From Agrostemma githago (lineage: Eukaryota; Streptophyta; Magnoliopsida; Caryophyllales; Caryophyllaceae), in assembly GCA_958450325.1 (NCBI GenBank), contig OY288243.1:48562878-48626877 (forward strand): a stretch of 64,000 bases of DNA. The letters run 5' to 3'. Under the pieces are notes generated by a model. It made no database searches and was not told where the DNA came from. It saw only the letters and a program-made list of their open reading frames with translations. Positions 42,790 to 55,300 of this stretch are shown here, piece after piece. A program made the translations under genes and the position numbers. Position 1 is the stretch's first letter; every line of letters begins with the position of its first letter.

Positions 42790-43831
42790 ACGGATTCGAG
42801 CTCGGGCCTTTAGAGTGATATTGATGACGTATACAAAAAATGTATATGCGAAGGAGTATTCCTTGATCGCGCCATGTCGATAGGAATATCAATCCCTCCG
42901 TTTCGCGATGTCACTTATCGGGTCTCGGGGATCATATGACAATCGGATTGACATCGTTGGGTTCTGTATCGACTAAGAATTTGATATCTCGTGATGAACG
43001 ATGTTCGACAATAGAGTCGTCATCAAACATTTATAGTAATATTTTGAAAATGGGATTGAGTGCGCTCGATAATGAATAACCGCGATCGCGTTATAATCCG
43101 ACGGTTATGCGTATGCCATAAGGCGCCCTAACCTTTAAGTGCCTAGGGTTGTGCGCCACGAAGGGTGCCACCTCCAGTACAACTTATTCGGAGGATTATA
43201 CGGACTAGGCGATTTTTATCATTGAACATATTCGATATGGGACTCGATCACGAATATTGGGTCCTTTGCATTTCGACGTCGTAGTTTGGCTTTTAGAGCC
43301 TACGACAATCGATTTAGCGTCATCGGAGATTTGTGCGAATAGGTTTGAAAATAGTTTTTTTTCGTTATATCGTAGTATACACGGTATTTATATAAGAAAT
43401 GTAGAAAAATGCAATAATAAAAAGTTAGATGTTAGTAGTTAGATTATTAGGAGGGAAAAGTAAAAGTTAGATACGGAATGTAAATGTCAGTGTACAAGAA
43501 TTTAAATGTTAGTGGTGTTAGTATGTACAAAAATTAAAATGAGATTAGAGATTAGAAAATCGGGTTTGACACCCTCAACCTACATGTTAATAGTCTCGTG
43601 AATAGGCTTGCGTAGTAGCGTCGAAGGCACGGGAGTGGTTTGAGATATGTAGGGTGAGTCGGGGTGTGTGATTAGGGAGAGGATGCTCTCGGTTTTTGAC
43701 GAGTTTTGATCTAGAGATGGCTATGTATGTGTGTGAGTATGGAAGGCTCTATGAAAATGCAAAGGAGAAATGAGGGAAGAAGGTTGGAAGGAGTGTGTAA
43801 AAGTCCCCTTGATGATGTGCAAAGGGGGGGC

Positions 43832-43838
43832 ATTTATA
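43832..43838 (-). promoter_or_regulatory. TATA box of the LTR fragment
   Basis: TATAAAT on the minus strand, followed in sense by GCCCCCCCTTTGC. Palindromes lie immediately upstream. Confidence 0.5.
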
Positions 43839-43859
43839 GATTTACACTTCGTCTAGGGT

Positions 43860-43948
43860 CACTCGATCGAGTGTCCTTTAGTGGACTCGATCGACTGCTC
43901 CACTGGAGGGTTCCCTGGTCGTTTTTTAGGGGGTCACTCGATCGAGTG
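43860..43948 (-). repeat. Palindrome cluster CACTCGATCGAGTG
   Basis: Perfect 14-bp palindromes at 43860-43873 and 43935-43948, and an imperfect one, ACTCGATCGACT, at 43885-43896. They lie 22-110 bases upstream of the minus-strand TATA box. Confidence 0.85.
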
Positions 43949-44356
43949 CCCTCAGACGGGAAAGAGGAATCCGGGTTTGTTTATGGTAAGATTTGATTTG
44001 ATTGGTTGATTGATTTGGTTTGTTTTGACTTGGTTTGCTTTGTACTTGGACGCAGCGCAAGATCTGCTTTGTTCTCTGGTTTTCAACTATGACCGGTTTT
44101 GGCGTGGTCGCAAAATATGGTTTTGCTCCCGGTGACGGTTTTAGCTCAAAATAACTTTATTTTATCGGGAACGACTCACTGAGTCTGAATTTGAGGTCGG
44201 TTTTGAGAGATTCACACTCCTCTAAGTGCCCACGATGGATACTATGGATTCCGAGGCTGTATTCGAGCGTATTAATGCATGTTAGCGTCCGATCATCATC
44301 GGGTGTTTTGCTGGAGACTGCTATAAACACGAGCAAGCAAAATGCGGGTGTCTACA

Positions 44357-45020
44357 AATTGCTTTTACATTCTTTGCATGCGATTTCACGTGACAGGCGG
44401 GCCATGAAAAGATGCAAGTAGGAGAGTAGAGAGTATTAGATAGTATTCGTATTAACAGATCAGTTTTAACGTGATAATACAAATATTAGTCATTCTCGTG
44501 GTATACATTACCTGTTATTCTGCTTAAGGTGCGTCGATTCGATATTAATAAGGATGTGTCGAATCACGTGTGAGGGGTGATCATCGGGATTAATACGGAA
44601 CCCGACCACTGCTTTTTCAGTTTCAGCTTGTTTACGTTTTGAATTTCGTGTTAGGTAATTTAGCATGTGATTATGGTCATAAAAGCGGTAAATAATATGA
44701 AAGCTGTAGATGCGAAATGTAAGTAAATCACATTATATGATGAATTGCACCCTTAGTGTGTACACTAAACGAGACACGATGCGTAGACGATCGAGAACAA
44801 ATCTCATGACTACTCGGATTTAGTTTAGGTGTTTTATTGCTTGAGGTTGAAGTTGCGGATGTTACTTATGTTTACGACGCATCGTGGAGTTAGTATCCAC
44901 ATGAGTCGGACTCGACGTTATCAAAGTGCGTAATTAAAAGTATGATATGTAAAGTTGTGTTTAGATGACAACCTAGTGACGATTCGACTTCTACAGACGG
45001 ATCCTCCTAGCTTCCTGTGG
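44357..45020 (-). repeat. Fragment of an element B-family LTR
   Basis: Aligns with 31195-31840 (TTTGCATGCGATTTCACGTG; TAGATGACAACCTAGTGACG). Interrupted on the left by the LTR ending at 44356 and on the right by the LTR starting at 45021. Has the hairpin GTGGA-GTTAGTA-TCCAC at 44884-44900 in the same place as 31718-31734. Confidence 0.8.
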
Positions 45021-46045
45021 TGATTGATGGGAGGGATTTGCCGTAGATCCCACCGATCAAATAATAACCAACTAATCCTAACTGGGTAGATAGGGCAAGT
45101 CGGGTCGAGTCCACGGGGACGGTAAGGAGGGTTTAGGCTAGGTTCCACCTAAGGACTTGACTAGGTCAACAAGCTAAGCTAAACAACCTAAAACGATGAA
45201 AGGGGGAGAAAACTATGACTAAGGCTAAGCTAAGTGCAACAACTAAAGCTATAGGTCTCAACTAACTAGTGGAATAATAGCTAAGAGGAAGAAGAAAACA
45301 AATAGGAAAAGGGCTAGGATTAGGTCGGGTTCAAGGGTGATGAAACGATCAAGGGGAAGCAAGAATGAAGGCGTAGTCGAGCTATCTAGGCATAGTCCGG
45401 GCTCTCGCTACTTAGACCAACCTAGAGGCTCCTCTCTCTCGCGCAAGAACCCATCCTAGCAACATACAAGGCCGCAAGAAGAAGGCAAGAAAACATTCAT
45501 TTGCAACTACAAGTCATTCAAGCGATTCATCAAACATGTTCTATGCATACAACTAGAAAGCAACCCAAACTATCGGCAACAACCTAAACAAACCCTTAAT
45601 CACCTATTAAGCCACCCAATTCCCCTACTAATCCTAGCAAGAGACTACTCACACATATCTAAACTTAAACTAACACAAACATGAGAAACAAACACAAGAA
45701 CAAGAACATACACATTGGAAAACAACAAGGATGAACAATGGACAATACAATGAACAATGAACAAAGAATGAAACTTTAATGATAAAACAAGATTAAGAGA
45801 AGGGAAAAGAGAGATTATACCAAACAAGAGTAGATGAAAAGAAGAAATCTTGCATATATAGAGAAAAACCCAAATACATCAACCAAGGTTGTCAATCTTG
45901 GTGGAGATCTTCAAGAATTCCTATAATACAAGGATTAAACTAAGATTAAGGATTAACTAAGGACTAATCTAAACTAATCTAAGCTAATCTAACCTAAAGT
46001 AGTATAGGGTTTAGTGGGTAATGTCAAACAATACAAGAGGGGGGG

Positions 46046-46053
46046 TATATATA
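46046..46053 (-). promoter_or_regulatory. TATA box of the TGAT...ATCA LTR
   Basis: TATATATA preceded by a G run on the plus strand. The orientation is given by the PPT. Palindromes lie upstream in sense. Confidence 0.5.
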
Positions 46054-46105
46054 GGGTTCCACAAGTGAAGGAAGGCAGAAAAGCAAACAAAGGCTAAACT
46101 GGGTC

Positions 46106-46253
46106 TATCCCGGTTGGGATGGAGGTGATCGCGCTCGGGATGAGGGTGGTCCCGGACGGGATGGTGCTCATCCCGGTCGGGATGGCCCTCCAGAGGCGCT
46201 GCTTTGTTTTCTCTTCATCCCGGTCGTGATGGCCACTCATCCCGACCGGGATG
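46106..46253 (-). repeat. Palindrome cluster CATCCCG-NN-CGGGATG
   Basis: Clean inverted repeats with 7-bp arms at 46169-46184 (CATCCCGGTCGGGATG) and 46238-46253 (CATCCCGACCGGGATG), the exact reverse of each other. Degraded units occur near 46107, 46131, 46149 and 46216. They lie 53-200 bases upstream of the TATA box. Confidence 0.85.
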
Positions 46254-46590
46254 GGTCTTGTAGGCCTCCAATATGATCTCATAGGTCCCTACTTGCTCTT
46301 CATAGGCTTCTCATCGATTCTCGGTGCTCGGGATCGAGTCTAAAGGGCTCGAGAATGGGTCCCAAGGGCTCGGGATCGAGTCTAAGCTACCGAGTGATCG
46401 TTGCTTCTCTTCGTTGGCTCCAAATGTGTTGGAAACGAGTCAGAATCGTTCCATTTCTCCAAGATTGGCCTTAGGAACCTAAAACTAGCTAGAAGAAGCG
46501 TAAGTAGCCTAGAAACCGCTCCAAAGAGCGATTCCACAAGAGAAACCGGGACCAAACACAACAAATAAGCACTACAAAACACACTTATCA

Positions 46591-47022
46591 ACTTCCCCAC
46601 AATTAACCCTTACTCGCCCTCGAGTAAGCACAAACAAACTAAAAACTAATAGAAACTAGACTACTAACTGAGCGGGTATTAGCGCACCCTATGCCCTTTC
46701 AACTCACGCGAGAACACTTAGAGGAAAAGTGCTCTCCGCAAGGCAAATGAGGTCTTGCGACAAAACTGTGGATACAACCGAACAAGAAAACACATAAACA
46801 CACAAACAAACAAACAAACACCAAACGGTTGCATCAAAGAAGAAATAAATACCGCTTCCCTCCACAAAGCAGTGAAAGAAGCACCGGTTAGGGACTCAAG
46901 GCAAGTGACAACGTTCCCAAGATAATAACACAAATCGAAATGGACAAAACCCTAATAGTATGACAACAAAGCAATAAAAACGTTGGTAACTTACCTAGGT
47001 TCCTCCTAACCACCTATGAACG
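46591..47022 (-). other. 3' end of an internal region, with polypurine tract
   Basis: The minus strand reads GGGCGAGTAAGGGTTAATTG, then GTGGGGAAGT, then the LTR. No coding sequence is seen in the 430 bases before the T family element cuts it at 47023. Confidence 0.55.
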
Positions 47023-50000
47023 TGTAACACCCGCTATTTTTCTAGCTTTTTTATTCTTTCCGTTATGACATCGTCATAACTCTATCACATTTCGGCCTCA
47101 TATTTCATCTTTTTACCAAGCTTTATTTTTAGTTTTAAGTTTAATGATATTTATTTTTAATGTTAAAGATTTTAACTCTCTTAAATCCATTTATTTGGTT
47201 TTCTTCGTAAACTAATTAATTTTCCTTGAGGAATTCTATTTCTCTTTGAATTGACGTTTTTAAGCTCGGATTTAAGTTATTTCTTTTCCTAAAATGTCTA
47301 AACCCATTTATATAATATTTCCAACTAAGAAATATTTTTTTTATTTACGAAAATTTAGCCTTTAATGATTTTATTACGAAGTTTCGTAAATAATTATTTT
47401 CTAACGCGAGGTTTACTCGAATTGCTTTGAAATACCTTTAACAATTTTACAATTTTCTTTTTATCAACTTATAAATTATTTTAGGACATTTTCCCACATT
47501 TTGGACCGTGACCCCCCTTGGCTCACTCCTACTACAATTTTTTATACACTTCATTTTATTATGTTAAACATTAGAAATTTATTTCTTTCTTCATTCATTT
47601 TGGTGGATTAATACAAACTCTTCCCACTCCTCTCACATTCACTCTTGGCTGAAATTTTAGAGGTGAATGTACATAGTTTTCATCAACTTTTAAGCCACCA
47701 TTCATTCCATATCAATTCACATTTTCCTCTTTATTCAATCTTCCATTTTTTTTAGCAAAAACCTTTTCTTTCTCCCACTTTTTGGCTGGTGTTCCTGCCC
47801 ATTTTCAGCAGCCATTTTCGTCCATAATCAAGCTTTGATCGTCCTATTTTTGCCTTCTAAATTATCGTCTTTCTTTCCCCTTCGTTAAGGTAATAATCGA
47901 TGTTATTTTCGATTGTTATTTACCTTGATTCTTTTAGTTTTCTCATGTTATTTTTGTACCATGTATGTCATGTGATTTAGGATTCTTGGTCGACCCCGAA
48001 GCCGACGAATTTATCGTAGACTCGGATTTGGATTGAAGGTAACGTCGTTGTTACTCGGTATTGCATGATTTTATTTATGTGATTGCATGTATATTTTTAT
48101 ATTTTCTTTTTGACAATACATGCATGTCTTATAATATGGAAATTTTATTAAAAGTTGAAAATTTGCATGTTTCGATATTTTTATCGCTTTTACGAGATTA
48201 ACGATTAAATCGTCATATTAATTTGTAAAATCGTAATAATCGGCCTAAACATGTAATATATGTTTATATTCTGGAAAAATGTTGTTTTTGATGATTTTTA
48301 ATAATTTAGTATTTTTCTGATATTTTCGATATCGATTATTGAATTATTACCGTTATCGGACAAAAACGATTAAAAGCCGATTTTTAGTTCTAGTACCTAA
48401 ACATTTTATTTTAATCTGATTTTTGACGTGGTGAAACTTTCTGATGAAATAGAATTTTCTGAAGTTTTTCATAATTTGTCGGAATTGTTAAGTGGATGAA
48501 TTAATTAATCACTTTAAATGATCGTTTATCGTTAAAAACCGCGTTTGTCGTTTACATTCTCGATTTTTGGTCCTATGATTAAATATGGAAAAAAAATATG
48601 ATTCTGATGATTTCATAATAAAATGTATTTTTATAAATTTTAGTGCTTTAATAAAATGTTTGGGACGATATGTTTTATTAATGGAATCGTTAATTGTGAA
48701 AACGGGTTTCAAAGACGGTTTTGACGGGATTTATTAAATCTGGAATTTTTGGAAATCTGAAAAAAGGGTTGATTCTGGAAAATCATGATTTTTAGGTTTA
48801 ATAATAATTTTTGGATATTAATACTTAAATCGTTTTGTAATTACTATTTTTATTAATCGTTATTGTTGAGATTAGACGATTAACGAGAAAACGCTTTAAA
48901 AACCGTGTTTTAGTATTCTGCAAAATTTTCTTTTCTGGACAGAATGTCCATAAATATATTTTAACTATTTTACGTAATTTTTGTACTATTTATTAAAGTC
49001 TTTAATTAATAAGTATTGATTTTTGGACAAATTACGATTTATCGTTAAAATGCTTCGTCTTACCTAAAAGATTTATTTTTCCAGCTATTTTTAAAATATT
49101 TAAATCTGAAACATTAAGAGTTAAATCATCCATTAACATATTCTAAATATATTCAATGGTTTAATTAAATAAAAGACGTTAAAAGATTTAATTTGACATT
49201 TGCCGTAAAATTCTATTTGTAATGTTATTGTCGTAACTAATAATAATTAGGGAATTTTAGCTTTGAAAATTTTGAAAACACCCTGATTAGTATTATTAAA
49301 AATTTTAAGACATTTTTAATCATTTTATACACTTGTACGATATTTCAATAACTTCATAAACTCAAATGTTCTTACTTTAATAATTAATATCATTAAGGCC
49401 GAAAGTATTAGTTATTTAAATCTATATCGGTTACTAAAAATGTGGTATTAGTATGAACTAATATTTTCACTAGTTTGATATAATGATATTTTTAGTAAAG
49501 TTTCTAAAAATAGAAGTTTCCTAAAATAGAAAGTTTACTCATTTAGAATATAAATGTTTACTTCTTCTATCCTCATATTATTTATATTGATTTTATCTTT
49601 TGAATATCTATAATGGCTTTGTTTTGGAGTTATGGAATAAGGACAAGTGTGAGGTTAGAGTAATATATTCTAGGGTTTACGGTTTTGCCAACAACTATAA
49701 GGCTAGTGTATCAGGAATCGGTACATTGGTTGTTGAACCAGATGACAGGTATCCCGGGAGTTTTGTACATTTTGACCTTAAGCTTAGGCCTCGCAGTAAG
49801 TCGCCGTCATAAGTTGAACTGGGTGATAGGTAATCCCAGGAGGGGTGTGCATTATCTTAAACTAGGGCCACGCATAAGTCACCTCTCTATTATGGTTGAG
49901 TAGCCTAGTTAGAGACCGAAGTTTGATTTGTTTGAACTAAGTTCTCGAAGCTAGTTTTTAGTACTCTCCTAGTGAAAGTCTAGCCGTCTACACTACTCCT

Positions 50001-50540
50001 ATCCATAACACCATTTTGAATATTTTTATTATTATCGATATAATTTGGTTGCAGGTTGGCAAATGTTTTATGTATTCTTCGGAAAACTCAATTTTATTAT
50101 ATTGTTTTGATACGTGAAGTTTTTCACTGAAAGTTTATTTTTATTATAATGTGTTTTACTGTTTTCCATTTTTACTATTTTTCTATAATAGTAATTACAA
50201 TTTTAAAATCCTGTTATACGGCTGGGAGAACGTTGACGTTGCTCCCCACTGATTGTGGTTGTTATGTTTTTAACGTGGCAGGTATATGTGTTTTCCTTCG
50301 GGTGGGCTAGCGAGCAGTTATGGATCCTGCTTGTTTTAATCAGATCACTGTATTATGGATTGTTAAAACCCTTTTTATGGATTTTATTTATTTATTTATT
50401 TATTTTGTAACCATTTTTATTTTATGGCTTATGTATTGACTTACCATTTTATTTAATCAAGACATAGCTACAGTGTGTTATAATCCCACTTCTACCGTGT
50501 TTCCGCCACTGTATAGCGTTAGAATTTCTAGGGGATTACA
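47023..50540 (+). repeat. T family 5' LTR (3518 bp)
   Basis: TGTAACACCC to GGGGATTACA, AT-rich. The start and the PBS resemble Tekay/Del chromoviruses, which is only a hint. ORFs inside, such as 49600-49812, recur in the tandem copies because the DNA is duplicated and carry no selection signature I can see. Confidence 0.85.
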
Positions 50541-50542
50541 GT

Positions 50543-50554
50543 TGGTATCAGAGC
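50543..50554 (+). other. Primer-binding site of the T family
   Basis: TGGTATCAGAGC two bases after the LTR end, the standard plant initiator-Met tRNA match. Repeated at 55203-55214 in the second unit. Confidence 0.9.
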
Positions 50555-52320
50555 ATCATTGGTCCCAACGCTTACACCTGAAATTAGGGAAAATACCAGT
50601 AAATTATTTTAACAGTAAATAAAAATATTATTAGAGATGGGTAGAAACAAATAAGGACTTAACTGTTAAGATTATCTGTTTCCGAACTCAATGATTAGCA
50701 TTGAATATTTGTTGCTTTTGTGGGAAGAAGACGAATGAACAAGATATTGATAGGATGCTGCTCCAGATCGGAACAAGACCGGCTTAGAACTCTCAACGCC
50801 TGCTGACTCGAGTGGATAACATGGTGCTCGAAGAAAGATGTCGATGGTGATTTTTAGCTCCAGTTCAGTTTACTTAAGCTACAAGCCAGATGATCAAGAG
50901 TAGATTCCTGTTCCATGATGTCGCAGTAGATCGAGATGGAGCGACCGAAGACTTACGTGCTCGTTCCTCTACAAGAAGATGAAGTAAGCCATTTGGATCC
51001 CGCGTGAACTCTGGAGGCCCGAAGATTCTCCTCTGGTTCAAGAAATTAGTAATATAGTATCATCGACTCTTTTCTTCCTTCCTCTACTTCTTCTAATTCT
51101 TCTCTTTTATATTCTCTTCTTCAACCGCTTGGTGAATCCTTGTTATATTCTTCTACTCTACCATCTTTCTCTTGAGATTCTTTGGCTAGACCGATTTCCG
51201 TCTCAGTGAACCCCGTGAAAGGATATAGATGTTTGAGGTTTAGTAAACCCTTGTTACCTATGGCTTGAGGGTTGTGAGTTATACCTTGTTATCTATCTTA
51301 GTAAGCTTTTGAGGATCGATTTGAATGATAAATTGTCAATTAATGGAATTAGGTTGGTACTTTAGACTCTGAACCTTGGGTTATAGGTTACTTGATTATT
51401 TGGAGGACTTAGAGTTGAATATATTTTGGGGTAGTAAGAGTATATCGTATTTGATGGATACCTAGTACCTAATTTAACCTATAACCGAACCAAGTGTAGC
51501 TAATAATAGAATTTTGGGATTCCTACCTAAATGTTATTTGATGGATGCATCGGGAATATTTGGGATCATAGAGTACTGTTTAAATTGTTAAACTGAGTGT
51601 TGTGGCACTATCGAAGGTTTTCATTAATACCGTTAGAAATTTTGGTTAACATAGATTACCCGTGTTTCTTAAGGATTATATCGTTAATCGTTGGTTAAAG
51701 TTGTAACCTATGAACTTTGGAGTTGAGTGATCTAAATTGAATAAATTGTTGTTAACCTTGAAAAGGAGAAACATATTGCCATTAGAGGTTGGATTTATCG
51801 CGTTGTTTTGAGGAACATTTTGATGTCAATCATCTTAATGGATTTATAGTTCAGAACCTTAGACTAACGAGATTGTGGCTTCGTTGAGTTATTAAATATT
51901 TTGTGGTTGCACCATTACGATTAGAAATTTGATGGACTTCTTAGAAACATTAATCGAATGATATGTTTGAAGATGTGAGTGTTTGCGCCATTACCTAAAG
52001 GTTTGAGCGTGTTTGAGGATTTATTGTACTTCCCCAACTTCTGTACTTGTGGTATTATAAATATGTTGGTGATCATTTTTGAGGATTTCGTGTCCGAACT
52101 TTGTTAATTGGTGGGTTTTATTTAGTCTTCCTTACTCGAGAAATTTGAAGTATACCTCGAGTTCAGAACTTATGAACTTTAAATTTATGAACCTTAGTGA
52201 TTACGAGTTAGGGTATGTTTTGATAACCGTTGTAATCTTAATTAAAGTATTAGTCTAAATCATTTGTGGATTCTTACTATACTAATTGAAAGATTGTGTA
52301 AATATGTAAGACTTAATTTT
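50555..52320 (+). other. T family internal region, noncoding
   Basis: Matches 32795-35235 (without the solo LTR there). A stretch near 50940-51050 (AAGATGAAGTAAGCC and following) has a gag-leader look but no open frame. No gag or pol motif is seen, so the element would depend on others for movement. Confidence 0.65.
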
Positions 52321-55300
52321 TGAGGTGAATGTGCCTAGTTTTCATCAACTTTTAAGTCACCATTCATTCCATATCTCTTCACATTTTCCTCTTTATTCAT
52401 TCTTCCATTTTTTTTAGCAAAAACCTTTTCTTTCTCCCTCTTTTTGGCTGGTGTTCCTGCCCATTTTCAGCAGCCATTTTCGTCCATAATCAAGCTTTGA
52501 TCGTCCTATTTTCGCCTTCTAAATTATCGTCTTTCTTTCCCTTTCGTTAAGGTAATAATCGATGTTATTTTCGATTGTTATTTACCTTGATTCTTTTAGT
52601 TTTCTCATGGTATTTTTGTACCATGTATATCATGTGATTTAGGATTCTTGGTCGACCACGAAGACGACGAATTTATCGTAGACTCGGATTTGGATTGAAG
52701 GTAAAGTCGTTGTTACTCGGTATTGCATGATTTTATTTATGTGATTGCATGTATATTTTTATATTTTCTTTTTGACAATATATGCATGTCTTATAATATG
52801 GAAATTTTATTAAAAGTTGAAAATTTGCATGTTTCGATATTTTTATCGCTTTTACGAGATTAACGATTAAATCGTCATATTAATTTGTAAAATCGTAATA
52901 ATCGGCCTAAACATGTAATATATGTTTATATTCTGGAAAAATGTTGTTTTTGATGATTTTTAATAATTTAGTATTTTTCTGATATTTTTGATATCGATTA
53001 TTGAATTATTACCGTTATCGGACAAAAACGATTAAAAGCCGATTTTTAGTTCTAGTACCTAAACATTTTATTTTAATCTGATTTTTGACGTGGTGAAAAT
53101 TTCTGATGAAATAGAATTTTCTGAAGTTTTTCATAATTTGTCGGAATTGTTAAGTGGATGAATTAATTAATCACTTTAAATGATCGTTTATCGTTAAAAC
53201 CGCGTTTGTCGTTTAAATTCTCGATTTTTGGTCCTATGATTAAATATGGAAAAAAATATGATTCTGATGATTTCATAATAAAATGTATTTTTATAAATTT
53301 TAGTGCTTTAATAAAATGTTTGGGACGATATGTTTTATTAATGGAATCGTTAATTGTGAAAACGGGTTTCAAAGACGGTTTTGACGGGATTTATTAAATC
53401 TGGAATTTTTGGAAATCTGAAAAAAGGGTTGATTCTGGAAAATCATGATTTTTAGGTTTAATAATAATTTTTGGATATTAATACTTAAATCGTTTTGTAA
53501 TTACTATTTTTATTAATCGTTATTGTTGAGATTAGACGATTAACGAGAAAACGCTTTAAAAACCGTGTTTTAGGATTCTGCAAAATTTTCTTTTCTGGAC
53601 AGAATGTCCATAAATATATTTTAAATATTTTACGTAATTTTTGTACTATTTATTAAAGTCTTTAATTAATAAGTATTGATTTTTGGACAAATTACGATTT
53701 ATCGTTAAAATGCTTCGTCTTACCTAAAAGATTTATTTTTCCAGCTATTTTTAAAATATTTTAATCTGAAACATTAAGAGTTAAATCATCCCTTAATATA
53801 TTCTAAATATATTCAATGGTTTAATTAAATAAAAGACGTTAAAAGATTTAATTTGACATTTGCCGTAAAATTCTATTTGTAATTGTATTGTCGTAACTAA
53901 TAATAATTAGGGAATTTTAGCTTTGAAAATTTTGAAAACACCCTGATTAGTATTATTAAAAATTTTAAGACATTTTTAATCATTTTATACACTTGTACGA
54001 TATTTCAATAACTTCATAAACTCAAATGTTCTTACTTTAATAATTAATATCATTAAGGCCGAAAGTATTAGTTATTTAAATCTATATCGTTTACTAAAAA
54101 TGTGGTATTAGTATGAACTAATATTTTCACTAGTTTGATATAATGATATTTTTAGTAAAGTTTCTAAAAATAGAAGTTTCCTAAAATAGAAAGTTTACTC
54201 ATTTAGAATATAAATGTTTACTTCTTCTATCCTCATATTATTTATATTGATTTTATCTTTTGAATATCTATAATGGCTTTGTTTTGGAGTTATGGAATAA
54301 GGACAAGTGTGAGGTTAGAGTAATATATTCTAGGGTTTACGGTTTTGCCATCAACTATAAGGCTAGTGTATCAGGAATCGGTACATTGGTTGTTGAACCG
54401 GGTGACAGGTATCCCGGGAGTTTTGTACATTTTGACCTTAAGCTTAGGCCTCGCAGTAAGTCGCCGTCATAAGTTGAACTGGGTGACAGGTAATCCCAGG
54501 AGGGGTGTGCATTATCTTAAACTAGGGCCACGCATAAGTCACCGCTCTATTATGGTTGAGTAGCCTAGTTAGAGACCGAAGTTTGATTTGTTTGAACTAA
54601 GTTCTCGAAGCTAGTTTTTAGTACTCTCCTAGTGAAAGTCTAGCCGTCTACACTACTCCTATCCATAACACCATTTTGAATATTTTTATTATTATCGATA
54701 TAATTTGGTTGCAGGTAGGCAAATGTTTTATGTATTCTTCGGAAAACTCAATTTTATAATATTGTTTTGATACGTGAAGTTTTTCACTGAAAGTTTATTT
54801 TTATTATAATGTGTTTTACTGTTTTCCATTTTTACTATTTTTCTATAATAGTAATTACAATTTTAAAATCCTGTTATACGGCTGGGAGAACGTTGACGTT
54901 GCTCCCCACTGATTGTGGCTGTTATGTTTTTAACGTGGCAGGTATATGTGTTTTCCTTCGGGTGGGCTAGCGAGCAGTTATGGATCCTGCTTGTTTTAAT
55001 CAGATCACTGTATTATGGATTGTTAAAACCCTTTTTATGGATTTTATTTATTTATTTATTTATTTTGTAACCATTTTTATTTTATGGCTTATGTATTGAC
55101 TTACCATTTTATTTAATCAAGACATAGCTACAGTGTGTTATAATCCCACTTCTACAGTGTTTCCGCCACTGTTTTGCGTTAGAATTTCTAGGGGATTACA
55201 GTTGGTATCAGAGCATCATTGGTCCCAACGCTTACACCTGAAATTAGGGAAAATACCAGTAAATTATTTTAACAGTAAATAAAAATATTATTAGAAATGG

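Larger units (their letters stand above)
42790..44356 (-). repeat. LTR fragment of another Tat-type family
   Basis: The right edge GCGGGTGTCTACA (to 44356) is the same terminus as in element C. 43566-43590 ACACCCTCAACCTACATG matches the C LTR at 14713. The preceding text CGTCCGATCATCATCGGGTGTTT also matches. The rest differs, so this is a related but distinct family. The left part is missing at the T family boundary. No gene inside. Confidence 0.7.
45021..46590 (-). repeat. 3' LTR of a TGAT...ATCA family
   Basis: On the minus strand it starts TGATAAGTGTGTTTTG and ends CCCATCAATCA. Preceded in sense by a PPT (GTGGGGAAGT). 1570 bp. The left flank is the B-family LTR fragment, so this element inserted there. 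Related at its end to the solo LTR 33388-34729. The short ORFs inside are not convincing. Confidence 0.7.

Noticed and set aside
43560..44356. Independent host promoter region
   Set aside because: The TATA and palindromes belong to an LTR whose end matches that of element C, so a host gene reading is not needed.
50543..50554. TGGTATCAGAGC as part of a tRNA gene
   Set aside because: Only 12 bases match, directly after an LTR end; it is a primer-binding site. No tRNA fold is present around it or at the two other copies.
49600..54563. Repeated ORFs at 49600/54260 and 53206/57868 as a possible gene family
   Set aside because: They recur only because the DNA is tandemly duplicated with a 4.66 kb period inside a noncoding LTR; frames are short and without motifs.
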